Assembly: GCA_039030555.1 (NCBI GenBank)
Contig: JBCCDY010000003.1
Span: forward strand, 248,001-312,000
From: JBCCDY01 sp039030555
GTDB taxonomy: Bacteria > Bacteroidota > Bacteroidia > Cytophagales > Cyclobacteriaceae
Length of the DNA: 64,000 bases
Direction of reading: 5' to 3'
The translations under genes and the position numbers were made by a program. Positions 24,232 to 32,844 of the stretch are shown piece by piece (the first letter of the stretch is position 1; every line of letters begins with the position of its first letter). The notes beneath the pieces are model-generated. The model saw only the letters and a program-made list of their open reading frames with translations. It ran no database searches and had not been told where the DNA came from.

Positions 24232-26835
24232 TTGTATTTGAAACTCATCTATTTTCTAACAGTTATCTCCCTTTATTCAGGAGATAACATCCGTTCGGCG
24301 TTGCGGGCTTATGAGAAAGGCGATTTGAAAAAAGTAGAGGAATCCCTTCTGAAAACAATAGAAAAAGAAGAGTTTGCACCGGGCGCGAATTATCTATTTT
24401 CAGTACTTTTTTCAGATCAGGGCTATAAAAAATATAATCTTGATTCCTCCTATACCTACATCAATAGATCTATACAGCTTTATGACTCCATAGATGAAAA
24501 GGAAGTTGAAAAGCTGGCACGACAAGGAATTACAGACACTACTTTAGCCCGGCAAAAATTAAAAAGTCAGAGACTTGCCTTCAACTTTGCAGTTGATGAA
24601 AATGAAATTGAAGAATTCAATCATTATCTCAGATATTATGAAGGCTCTCCTTTTACTGAACCTGCGATAAAGAAACGCGATTCCCTAGGATTTCTGGAGG
24701 CGAGAAAAGCCGATACTTATGCAGCATATCAAAGTTTCATGGAAGACTATCCCGATGCGGAGTCTTTTGAAAAAGCTGAAAAACTATATCAAAAGTTGCT
24801 GTTTGAAGATAAAACCTCCGATGGAAAGATTCAGAGTTATATTTCATTCCTAGAAGAGCACCCTGGAACATTTCATTATCAGGAGGCTACTAAGGAAATT
24901 GCAGCGATTACATTTTCCGAAAACTCAGTAAGCGTATTTGATTGGTTTCTGAAGAATTACAGGAAAAGCAATGAGTCTACTAAAGCAATTTCACTGCTCT
25001 ATCATAGGTTGAAGGGGACGGATGAACTCATTGAATTCTATGAAAAAAGATATATTCCAGTTGACATCCGGGATTCGTTGATCGATCTGGATCGACTAAA
25101 TCAGAAGCAACTTCACCCTTTTATTGAAAATGGAAAATACGGGTTGATGCAATCCAGCGGAGATGTTTTTATTAAATCTCAGTTCTCTGCAGTACAAAAT
25201 GATTATTTGTGCCAGCCTATTGAAGGAGAAGTCTTCATGGTTAAATCCGATGAAGGTAGCTTATTGACCAATCGAAACTTAAAAACCATTTATCAAGGCG
25301 AAGTTGAAGCTTTTTCTGATCAAGGGGCAGGCTGGTTGAAGGTAAAAGAGACGGGCAAAGAGGTATTGGTTCATAAATCCGGTGATTTAAAACTAGATGT
25401 AAGCGCAGAAAGTATTCAATGGCTAGATCCTTTTATCCGATTCGAATCCAATGGAAAATACGGCCTGGTTTCCATAACTGGAAAACCTTTAGTAAAGAAT
25501 GAGTTTGATTCTATTTACGCTGTAGGCCCTTATTTTATTTTCAGAAAGAAAGCTAAGCTCGGCTTTTCGAATAGTGCTGAAATAGTAAAAGCTGCTGACT
25601 CAAAAGAAATTAGTATTTCAATGAAATATGATGAGTTAGAGTTAGTAGGAGAAAACTATCTATTGTCGTTTCGTGGAGAGCAAGAATCACTTTTTAACAA
25701 AGATCTGGAACCTAAAATTAGAGCGGATAAGCATGAAATTTACGATTTAGGAAGGCTCTGGTTGTTAAAGAATGAAGAAGGTTATAAAATTTTAGATCAG
25801 GACTTCAATCAAGTCTTTGAAGAACATTTTTTGAAAGTCTTTTATTCCGATAGCGCCTTTACCATTTATAAGGACAGTTCCTGGTATTACGGCAAAGTAA
25901 AGGAGCCTGGTTTCTTATCTAGATACGATTCCGTAAAGCTCCTGAATAACAATTACAGCTTATTTCTCAATCAAGATTCTAGCTTCATAAGAATAGGTGA
26001 CACTATCAAAATTGAAGTTAATCAGGAAGATAAAATTCGAATAATAAAATCGGAGTTTCGCGATTCTCCGGATCTTCTTTCTATAAATGACGGAAATAAG
26101 ATTTCCATCTATAATAAAAAAGGCAATCGAATATTAAATGGTAATTATTCAAGTATTAAAATACTCAATGACTCTTCTTTTGTTGTAGAGCGGAATAGGT
26201 TAAAAGGGATATCCACTTCCTCAGAAGAAATGCTTGTTCCAGCTAAATACAACGTCATTGATAATTACCGAAAGAGTAATATTTCACTGTTTAAAAGAGG
26301 TAGTTTCGGAAACTATAATTTTTCTAAGGATCAAATTATACAACCTCATTATAAAACCCGGTTAACACCTATTTCCGATACCACACTGATTGCCTGCGAA
26401 GATGATTTTTGTGGAATAATTGACGTTTACGATAACGTTATTGTTCCTTTAAAATATGAATCGCTTGAAGCTTTAAATGATACCTTAGTCATTGGAGGCT
26501 TAGATAGTTACTTCGAAATTTTAGACTGGAAAAATGATACTACGCTTTTAGCTAATTTCGATGACTACGCTTATTTCGTACAGGATTCTTCTTATATATT
26601 GACTGAGAAATTTTTAGGCAAAGGGGTTTACTCAACCATTCTTGGGGAGGTAATTCCTAATTCATTTTCAGAGATCAGGAATATAGGCTCAAAAGAGGAG
26701 CCTTTCTTTTTAGGCGAAATGTATATTCCCGAAGCATCATTTTACATCGGTTTATACTATGACGCAAACGGGCAGCTGGTTCGAAAACAAGTGATCGAAG
26801 AAGAAGACTACGACAAAGTATTTTGCCTGGAATAA
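24232..26835 (+). CDS. TPR plus WG-repeat protein, probably exported
   Basis: The 867-residue protein has a short hydrophobic N-terminus (LKLIYFLTVISLYSG) that could be a signal peptide. Next comes a helical TPR-like part (about 20-270, beginning IRSALRAYEKGDLKKVEESL), then a long beta part with degenerate WG-type repeats (about 280-867). Recognisable units contain KYGLMQSSGD, KYGLVSITGK and FCGIIDVYDN. The start is a TTG at 24,232; a second TTG at 24,238 is equally possible, and no ATG is near. Function unknown. It shares the WG design with the protein at 9.3 kb but has the extra helical head. Confidence 0.82.
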   Translation: MYLKLIYFLTVISLYSGDNIRSALRAYEKGDLKKVEESLLKTIEKEEFAPGANYLFSVLFSDQGYKKYNLDSSYTYINRSIQLYDSIDEKEVEKLARQGITDTTLARQKLKSQRLAFNFAVDENEIEEFNHYLRYYEGSPFTEPAIKKRDSLGFLEARKADTYAAYQSFMEDYPDAESFEKAEKLYQKLLFEDKTSDGKIQSYISFLEEHPGTFHYQEATKEIAAITFSENSVSVFDWFLKNYRKSNESTKAISLLYHRLKGTDELIEFYEKRYIPVDIRDSLIDLDRLNQKQLHPFIENGKYGLMQSSGDVFIKSQFSAVQNDYLCQPIEGEVFMVKSDEGSLLTNRNLKTIYQGEVEAFSDQGAGWLKVKETGKEVLVHKSGDLKLDVSAESIQWLDPFIRFESNGKYGLVSITGKPLVKNEFDSIYAVGPYFIFRKKAKLGFSNSAEIVKAADSKEISISMKYDELELVGENYLLSFRGEQESLFNKDLEPKIRADKHEIYDLGRLWLLKNEEGYKILDQDFNQVFEEHFLKVFYSDSAFTIYKDSSWYYGKVKEPGFLSRYDSVKLLNNNYSLFLNQDSSFIRIGDTIKIEVNQEDKIRIIKSEFRDSPDLLSINDGNKISIYNKKGNRILNGNYSSIKILNDSSFVVERNRLKGISTSSEEMLVPAKYNVIDNYRKSNISLFKRGSFGNYNFSKDQIIQPHYKTRLTPISDTTLIACEDDFCGIIDVYDNVIVPLKYESLEALNDTLVIGGLDSYFEILDWKNDTTLLANFDDYAYFVQDSSYILTEKFLGKGVYSTILGEVIPNSFSEIRNIGSKEEPFFLGEMYIPEASFYIGLYYDANGQLVRKQVIEEEDYDKVFCLE

Positions 26836-26901
26836 TTGCTATTTACGAGCCATCGAAGTTCCTTAGTGTTGTAGAAAAGCAAGTCACCAGACACCAATAT
26901 C

Positions 26902-28554
26902 ATGAAAGCATTTTTCCCACTTTTAGCCTTACTGTTCGTGCTCAATAGCTGCGTTCCTAAAAAGGACTATTATCAGTTTGAGGACCCTAAAAGGCCTAAA
27001 TTGGTCGTAGGAATAGTAGTTGACCAGATGAGGGCCGATTACATTTACCGGTTTTATGATAAGTTTAGTGATAACGGATTTAAAAGACTGTTAAGAGATG
27101 GTTTTGAAGTCAAAAATACCAAGTACGATTTCATTCCAACATATACTGGTCCTGGGCATGCTACTGTTTACACCGGGGCAACCCCAAGCCTGCACGGCAT
27201 CATAGCTAACAACTGGTATAGCTATAAGGAAGGTAAAGAGATCTATTGCGCTTACGATAGTTCACGAAATACGATTGGAAGCGACAGTAAAAGGGGTAAA
27301 TATTCGCCTAAAAATATCCTCAGTTCAACGATTACAGATGAGCTCCATCTTTTTACCAACCTAAAAAGTAAAGTCTACGGTGTTTCTATTAAAGACCGAG
27401 GTGCAATTTTTCCGGCAGGGCGTTCGGCCGACGGTGCATTTTGGTACGATCCGGATGAGGGAAAATTTATCTCGAGCGATTTTTATTACCAGGAATTACC
27501 TGGATGGGTAGAAGAATTCAACTCTAAAAACCTTCCTGATCAATACCTTGGCAAGGTTTGGAATACCTTACTTCCGATAGAAGAATATTTTGAGAGTACC
27601 GCTGATGATGTGCCCTATGAGGGGGTATTTAAAGGTAAAGAAAAGCCGATTTTTCCATACAACTTAAGCGAGCTGAGAAGTGAGAATAGTAATTTTGGAC
27701 TTCTGTCATCGACTCCTTATGGGAATACAATCGTGACCGATATGGTTCTGCATACAATTGATTCCGAAGAAATGGGGGTGGACGAGACCACTGATTTTAT
27801 GGCGATGAGCTATTCTTCTACGGACTACATTGGCCATCGTTTTGGCCCAAATTCCATTGAGGTCGAAGATACTTATTTAAGGCTTGATTTAGAGATAGAG
27901 CGGTTGTTGAATCATCTTGATGAAAAGGTAGGTAATAAAAACTATTTGATCTTTTTAACTGCTGATCATGGAGTTGAAAGAGTTCCGGAATACTTAGCTG
28001 ATCAAAAACTATCGGCGGGCTCTGTCCCTGTAAAAGATTTAGTAATAAAATTGGCCGATTTTTTAGTCGAGAAATATGGTACTTCTGATGTTGTTGAGAA
28101 CGTTGGCAACAATAATATTTATCTCAATCGCAAAATGATAAAGGAAAAAGGAATGGACATTCACGTAATAAGAGAGGAGATCCGTACCGAAATACTGAAT
28201 CACGATCTTATTGTGGCAGCATACACCTTCAATGACTTTGTAGGGTCTAATTCGAATGAGGATCAGAAGGGTTTATTATTGAACGGGTTTCACCCAAACC
28301 GTTCAGGAGATATTTTATTTAATTTTAAACCCGGATACCTTCCAAGATCAGGTAGTTATAGAACCGGGACGAGCCATGGGAGCGGCTATACTTACGATAC
28401 ACATGTACCTTTGCTTTGGTACGGATGGAAAATTGAACCTGGCTATACGGTAAAGCCCTATTCCATTACCGATATTGCCGCTACATTGTCGATGAAATTG
28501 AATATTCCCTTGCCCAACAGCTGCGTTGGACAACCCATTGAAGAACTGTTTTAA
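26902..28554 (+). CDS. PafA-like alkaline phosphatase, lipoprotein
   Basis: This 550-residue member of the alkaline phosphatase superfamily should release phosphate from phosphomonoesters outside the cytoplasm. The N-terminus has a lipobox, LLFVLNSC with Cys17, so it is probably lipid-anchored. The metal-site Asp is in VGIVVDQMRADY (D41), the nucleophile Thr is in PTYTGPGHATVYTG (T82), the HGIIANNWY segment supplies the Asn that helps define monoesterase PafA, and a later TADHG holds metal ligands. Thr as the nucleophile distinguishes it from the E. coli PhoA type. Three bases separate it from the next gene, suggesting an operon of three. Confidence 0.9.
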   Translation: MKAFFPLLALLFVLNSCVPKKDYYQFEDPKRPKLVVGIVVDQMRADYIYRFYDKFSDNGFKRLLRDGFEVKNTKYDFIPTYTGPGHATVYTGATPSLHGIIANNWYSYKEGKEIYCAYDSSRNTIGSDSKRGKYSPKNILSSTITDELHLFTNLKSKVYGVSIKDRGAIFPAGRSADGAFWYDPDEGKFISSDFYYQELPGWVEEFNSKNLPDQYLGKVWNTLLPIEEYFESTADDVPYEGVFKGKEKPIFPYNLSELRSENSNFGLLSSTPYGNTIVTDMVLHTIDSEEMGVDETTDFMAMSYSSTDYIGHRFGPNSIEVEDTYLRLDLEIERLLNHLDEKVGNKNYLIFLTADHGVERVPEYLADQKLSAGSVPVKDLVIKLADFLVEKYGTSDVVENVGNNNIYLNRKMIKEKGMDIHVIREEIRTEILNHDLIVAAYTFNDFVGSNSNEDQKGLLLNGFHPNRSGDILFNFKPGYLPRSGSYRTGTSHGSGYTYDTHVPLLWYGWKIEPGYTVKPYSITDIAATLSMKLNIPLPNSCVGQPIEELF

Positions 28555-28557
28555 TTT

Positions 28558-29118
28558 ATGGAGATACCCAAAAAATTATATAATTACCATACCAATAAAC
28601 CATTTGAATTCTGCCTCAAATGCAACCGCTTTCTACTCGATGGAAAAGTAGACTATCTACTGGAAAAAGCTTTTAGAAACCATTCCGAATACAATGTAGA
28701 AGAAGTGATTTTCGACTATGCTATTTGTATGGATTGTGCTATGGATATGACAAACGACCTTTCCAGGGAATCACTGGCAAGCTTACAAAGATATTTTTCT
28801 GAGAACGTATCTATGGACCGGATGAATAACCTACCACAAGATCCGACTCAAAGAATGAACCACTTAATGAATACTTGTTTATTAAAGGGTACAGAAAAAG
28901 ACGATACTCCTGAGTATCAATTAATAGCGCGTTGTAGAGGCAATAGAATTCTTACGGATATAGCTCCTCCGTATATGATCTGTTCTCAAGCTATGGAAGA
29001 ATTGAACAATGTGCTTTCAGCAAAGACGATAGATGAGATGAATGGATTTAAAGATAACTTCTTCGGAGGGCCTCCGGAATTGGAGGACATTCTGAAAAAA
29101 CCAGTAATTTTGGTTTGA
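28558..29118 (+). CDS. Unknown cysteine-rich (zinc-ribbon-like) protein
   Basis: The 186-residue protein has no signal peptide and is probably cytosolic. Two CxxC pairs, FCLKC near residues 18-22 and CMDC near 57-60, could hold a zinc or iron ion, and three further cysteines occur near 110, 127 and 144. The rest is mixed helical with VEEVIFDYAICMDCAM in the centre. I do not recognise the family. It starts 3 bases after the phosphatase stop and ends 2 bases before the following small gene, so it is very likely translated with both. Confidence 0.7.
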   Translation: MEIPKKLYNYHTNKPFEFCLKCNRFLLDGKVDYLLEKAFRNHSEYNVEEVIFDYAICMDCAMDMTNDLSRESLASLQRYFSENVSMDRMNNLPQDPTQRMNHLMNTCLLKGTEKDDTPEYQLIARCRGNRILTDIAPPYMICSQAMEELNNVLSAKTIDEMNGFKDNFFGGPPELEDILKKPVILV

Positions 29119-29120
29119 TT

Positions 29121-29315
29121 ATGCTTAAAATCGAAGTTTTCCATTCATATGAAGAAAAAAAGTTAGCGCCTGATGAAGGACATCTAACCGATAGGGAAGC
29201 CTTAATTAAAACATTAGATATCTTGGATTTTAATGCCTCGCTAGCTAAAGAGAATCCCGAATTCCCCAATACGGAAGATGATATAGATTGGATTGACCTG
29301 CCATTGAATTCATAA
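29121..29315 (+). CDS. Small acidic protein of unknown function
   Basis: The 64-residue protein starts at ATG 29,121, two bases after the preceding stop; a TTG two codons earlier overlaps that stop and is less likely. The sequence is acidic, with a beta start (MLKIEVFHSYEEKK), a central helix (LTDREALIKTLDILDFN) and an acidic end (TEDDIDWIDLP). The tight spacing after the cysteine-rich gene supports a real gene. No motif is recognised. Confidence 0.6.
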   Translation: MLKIEVFHSYEEKKLAPDEGHLTDREALIKTLDILDFNASLAKENPEFPNTEDDIDWIDLPLNS

Positions 29316-29321
29316 AAAGTA

Positions 29322-29357
29322 GAAAAAAGATTGAGATACCCCCTCTATGATCTCAAT
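29322..29357 (-). terminator. Terminator at the end of the broken rmlD copy
   Basis: The arms ATTGAGAT and ATCTCAAT pair over 8 bp with a 12-base loop, and the minus strand continues into CTTTTTT. The structure overlaps the stop of the duplicated reductase tail and would end minus-strand transcription. Confidence 0.65.
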
Positions 29358-29640
29358 TGTTCCTTAATCACTTCTAATCCCTCTTCAAAACTAAGCGGCT
29401 CGTAGCCTAAAACCTTTCTCGCTTTGCTGATATCGAACCCTGTTTTCGGGGGTCTTTTCGCAGCTTGAGAAAACATTGAACCATCAGTTGCGCTAAGGTT
29501 ACTCAAGTCAAGTTTAAAGTATTCTCCAATCCTCAAAGCGATGTCATAAGGAGTCATCATATCTTTTCCAGAAATATTAAAGATTCCCTTTACTTTTTGT
29601 TCGGCAGGTAAAAAGCACCCTAAGGCGAGGTCTTCTCTAA
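29345..29640 (-). pseudogene. Duplicated 3' fragment of the rmlD-like gene
   Basis: About 295 bases repeat the last third of the reductase gene at 30,103-31,005. The translated fragment begins EDLALGCFLPAEQK and ends with LSFEEGLEVIKEQLRS, aligning with EDLAFGCFL and LGFEEGLKVIEGQLKK of the intact copy; most of the 71 residues after MMTPYDIALR are identical. Similarity stops sharply at about 29,636, where the Rossmann domain and active site should begin, so no working enzyme is possible. The reading frame is still open and third positions differ, so the copy may still be under weak constraint or be recent. It is separated from the parent gene by a coiled-coil gene and AT-rich DNA. Confidence 0.88.
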
Positions 29641-29664
29641 TCTTTACTCATCAAAGGCTAGGCT

Positions 29665-29883
29665 TCAGGATTCTAATCTTTTTTCGATAGAAGCTATACG
29701 GCTTTCATGGTCAGCCAATCCTTCTGCCATAAATGACATGAATTCTGTCATTTCACCCTGAAATTCTTTATGTGAATCCCTCAAGCCTTTTACCCCTTCA
29801 TGTAAATAGGATATTATGGCATCCATTTGATTAAGACTACGCTCAACCTTTTTTCGGAATTCATTAAACTTATTTATATCCAT
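29665..29883 (-). CDS. Small coiled-coil protein
   Basis: The 72-residue, highly charged protein is predicted helical throughout: MDINKFNEFRKKVERSL, a hydrophobic middle (EFMSFMAEGL) and ESRIASIEKRLES at the end, with heptad-like spacing. It has no signal peptide. It lies exactly between the intact rmlD-like gene and its broken copy, on the same strand. A possible 22-codon TTG-started frame (29,889-29,957) of similar character precedes it. I cannot assign a function; small coiled-coil genes of this type often lie in variable spots. Confidence 0.5.
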   Translation of the reverse strand: MDINKFNEFRKKVERSLNQMDAIISYLHEGVKGLRDSHKEFQGEMTEFMSFMAEGLADHESRIASIEKRLES

Positions 29884-30102
29884 AATTTCTATCCTTCCGT
29901 TAAATCTTCAATCTTTTTACGAATAATACCAAGTTCTCCTCTAATAATCTCTTTCAATTCTTAATGAAACTAATTCATGATACTTCTATTAAGAAATACG
30001 AGAGCTTATAAAGCGTTGTTTAAATGATTGATCAGATATTATAAGTTTTCAAAGAGAAATTATAGATAGTTAAAAAGCAATTATAAGATTATCTAAGAAA
30101 GA

Positions 30103-31005
30103 TTATTTCTTTAGCTGCCCTTCAATCACTTTCAAGCCCTCTTCAAAACCAAGTGGCTCGTAGCCTAAAACCTTTCTCGCTTTGCTAATATCGAACCCTG
30201 TTTTCGGTGGTCTTTTAGCAGCTTGAGAGAACATTGAACCATCAGTCGCGCTAAGGTTACTCAAGTCAAGTTTAAAGTATTCTCCAACCCTCAAAGCGAT
30301 GTCATAAGGGGTCATCATATCTTTTCCAGAAATATTAAAGATTCCTGTTGGTTTTTGGCCGGCAGCTAAAAAACACCCAAAAGCAAGATCTTCCGCAAGG
30401 GTAGGGGTTCTCCATTGGTCTGTAACCACTTTAATAGCTTTTCCATCTAAAAGGCTTTGCCTGGCCCACAAAACGATGTTTGATCTACTCATACCCGGAG
30501 TATAGCCATAAACCAATACCGTTCTGAGTATGGAATAAGATGATGAATTTTCAAGAATGAATTTCTCTGCCGCGAGCTTGCTCTCCCCATAATAGCTCAC
30601 CGGATTCGGTTTGTCCTCTTCCGTATAAGGCCCGTCTTCACCATCAAAAATGAAATCAGTCGATAAATGTACCAAATGACATTCGGCTTCATTACAGCTT
30701 TTAACCAGGTACTCCACAGCCTTGACGTTTAAGTCCCAACACGCCTCTTTTTCAGATTCGCATTGGTCAACATTGGTCATGGCTGCCGTATTGATCACCA
30801 CTTCAGGTTCAAAAGAGCCCATTACTTCTGAAACTTCTTTTTCTGAAGTAATATCAAGGCTTTTGTAGTGAATGAAAGAAGCATGAGTCGAATACCTCTT
30901 TTCACCCTTGCTGGTTGCGAGTAATTCGAAGCCTTCTTTATCTGCGAATAGCGCTATGAGCTTTTGCCCGAGTAAGCCATTAGCGCCAGTGACTAAAATC
31001 TTCAT
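30103..31005 (-). CDS. NAD(P)-dependent sugar reductase, dTDP-4-dehydrorhamnose reductase-like
   Basis: The 300-residue short-chain dehydrogenase of the RmlD type has the Rossmann start MKILVTGANGLLG with the glycine pattern G7-x2-G10-x2-G13, the HLSTDFIFDG strand near 113-122 and the catalytic Y139-x3-K143 within YYGESK. RmlD makes dTDP-L-rhamnose, but no other rhamnose gene is present here, so the substrate could be another dTDP- or CDP-sugar, or the protein could be an RmlD-like relative. It starts 1 base after the prolyl isomerase stop. Its 3' third is duplicated just downstream (29,345-29,640). Confidence 0.82.
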   Translation of the reverse strand: MKILVTGANGLLGQKLIALFADKEGFELLATSKGEKRYSTHASFIHYKSLDITSEKEVSEVMGSFEPEVVINTAAMTNVDQCESEKEACWDLNVKAVEYLVKSCNEAECHLVHLSTDFIFDGEDGPYTEEDKPNPVSYYGESKLAAEKFILENSSSYSILRTVLVYGYTPGMSRSNIVLWARQSLLDGKAIKVVTDQWRTPTLAEDLAFGCFLAAGQKPTGIFNISGKDMMTPYDIALRVGEYFKLDLSNLSATDGSMFSQAAKRPPKTGFDISKARKVLGYEPLGFEEGLKVIEGQLKK

Positions 31006-31863
31006 TTACTCGCCGGTTGAAGGATATTCGTAATCGTACTGCTTCTCAATTTTAAATTTGGAAACTTTTTCTACTTCTACCGTCATAAAAATGTCCTTCA
31101 TTGGCTTACTCGCCTGTCCGGTTTGAACAGCGGCTATTTTATCGACTACCTCTAAACCTTCTAACACTCGTCCAAAAACGGTATAACCACCATCCAGGTG
31201 AGGAGAGCCACCAACAGTACTGTAAGCTTCTAGTTTTTCAGGTGAGATTTCTTTATCATAATTTTCACCAAGTTCTTTTTCCAGAATAGGCTTCAACCCG
31301 AGTACCTTTTCCCGATAAGCTTCAAAATTCTGGCTTTGATAAAGGGCTATGAGTTCAGTTTTCAGAGAATCATATTTTCCACTTTCAAATAGCTTACCTA
31401 AAGACTGATTGATCTTTTCTTCGTTAGTAGTTAACTGCTCTTTGGTATAAGTCGTACCTTGGACAATATAAAACTGACTGGCACTCGATTTCCGCTCTGG
31501 ATTGATGTTATCACCTTGCCTCGCAGCCGCTAAAGCTCCTTTATGGTGGAAAAAGTCAGGATTAATTTCGGCAGGGATCTTACCCGTCCCTTCATCATAA
31601 GTCTCGTAGCCTTCTTTAGAAGAAATATCTCCTCCTTGAACCATGAAATTTTGGATTACTCTGTGGAATATAGAACTATCATACGCTCCTTTTTCGGCCA
31701 ATTCAAGGAAATTTTTCTTGTGAAGCGGTGTTTCGTCGTAAAGGATGGCTTTAATATCACCATACTCGGTATGGATGGTAACCAATTCATCTTTATCGGA
31801 GGAACCACAGGACCAGAGAACCACAAATATCATAGTGACCACCGAAGTGCCAAAAATTTTCAT
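31006..31863 (-). CDS. Cyclophilin-type peptidylprolyl isomerase, lipoprotein
   Basis: This enzyme catalyses cis-trans isomerisation of prolyl bonds and helps fold exported proteins. The N-terminus has a lipobox, VVLWSC with Cys19, so it is probably membrane-anchored in the periplasm. The cyclophilin core shows FHRVIQNFMVQGGD and the HLDGGYTVFGRVLEGLEVVDKI part near the C-terminus. Between them lies an inserted helical region of about 75 residues (about 125-200) that ordinary cyclophilins lack. It is directly followed by the rmlD-like gene and preceded by hemC with 51 bases between. Confidence 0.92.
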   Translation of the reverse strand: MKIFGTSVVTMIFVVLWSCGSSDKDELVTIHTEYGDIKAILYDETPLHKKNFLELAEKGAYDSSIFHRVIQNFMVQGGDISSKEGYETYDEGTGKIPAEINPDFFHHKGALAAARQGDNINPERKSSASQFYIVQGTTYTKEQLTTNEEKINQSLGKLFESGKYDSLKTELIALYQSQNFEAYREKVLGLKPILEKELGENYDKEISPEKLEAYSTVGGSPHLDGGYTVFGRVLEGLEVVDKIAAVQTGQASKPMKDIFMTVEVEKVSKFKIEKQYDYEYPSTGE

Positions 31864-31914
31864 ATCAATATGCTTTAGTTAATAGAATGGATGTGCGAAG
31901 CTAGCATGAGTCTA

Positions 31915-32844
31915 CTAAAGATTCAATTTTATAGCATCAAGAATTTGACGACCTCCTGAGTTCAAAATGTCATTTGCGATCTGACTTCCTAAAGCTTCAG
32001 CTTCTTCTTCACTTCCGCTTAAGTTTTTTCTAACCTCTTTTTTTCCGTTGAGGGAAATAATTCCTGCTGAAATACTAAGCTTTCTGTTTTCCATTTGGGC
32101 GAGGCCAAATACAGGAATGCTACAGCCACCATCAATGGTTTTTAAGAAAGAGCGTTCTGCCTTGAGACATATCTCCGTTTTCTCATCGTTTGTAAGGCTT
32201 TTGATGGAGCCTTTCAGGCCTTTATCTAAAGCTTTTAATGCTTCAATGGCAATGGTGCCCTGGCCTACGGCAGGTGTAAATATTTCAAGGTTTATTTTTT
32301 CCCTGATCAAACCTTGAAGCCCCATTCTCTTGATGCCTGCATAGGCCAATATCATTCCATCGCTTTCGCCTTCCCTCATTTTTTTGAACCGGGTTTGAAG
32401 ATTGCCACGCGTAGGAACCGCTTTAATCTTTGGGAAATATTTTTTTAAAAGGGCAATTCTTCTGGTAGAAGATGTTCCAATTTCAAACGTGGCTTCCGGA
32501 TGTAAGCTAACTTCCGGCTTTTCACTCACCAACACATCGTTCATTTCTTCCCTTTCTGTAAATGCTATGATCTCAAAAGGTTCAGCAAGGGTCGACTGTA
32601 GGTCTTTAGCACTATGAACCGCGATATCAATTTCTTTATTCAGCAAAAGGTCTTCAATCTCCTCAGTGAAAACACCTTTGCTACCAATTTTCGAAATGGA
32701 AACATTTTGAATTTTATCTCCTATGGTATCAAGGGTTACCAGCTCCGTTTGATGTCCTCCTTTCTGAAGAAGGTCAGCCACATAATTAGCCTGCCAAAGA
32801 GCCAGCAGGCTTTTTCTGGTACCTATTCTAATTTTCTTTGACAT
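31915..32844 (-). CDS. hemC: Hydroxymethylbilane synthase (porphobilinogen deaminase)
   Basis: HemC joins four porphobilinogen units into hydroxymethylbilane for haem, sirohaem and cobalamin. The 309-residue protein has the start IRIGTRKSLLALWQA, the catalytic Asp in HSAKDL (D81), the substrate-binding arginines in GTSSTRRIALL and RGNLQTR, and the dipyrromethane cofactor cysteine in IDGGCSIPV (C241). All are intact. Its start overlaps the holB stop by 1 base, so translation is coupled. It lies far from any other visible haem gene. Confidence 0.97.
   Translation of the reverse strand: MSKKIRIGTRKSLLALWQANYVADLLQKGGHQTELVTLDTIGDKIQNVSISKIGSKGVFTEEIEDLLLNKEIDIAVHSAKDLQSTLAEPFEIIAFTEREEMNDVLVSEKPEVSLHPEATFEIGTSSTRRIALLKKYFPKIKAVPTRGNLQTRFKKMREGESDGMILAYAGIKRMGLQGLIREKINLEIFTPAVGQGTIAIEALKALDKGLKGSIKSLTNDEKTEICLKAERSFLKTIDGGCSIPVFGLAQMENRKLSISAGIISLNGKKEVRKNLSGSEEEAEALGSQIANDILNSGGRQILDAIKLNL

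Noticed and set aside
29889..29957. 22-codon TTG-started frame ending TAG before the coiled-coil gene
   Set aside because: Too short, weak start codon, and stop directly upstream; may be the remnant of a longer coiled-coil gene.
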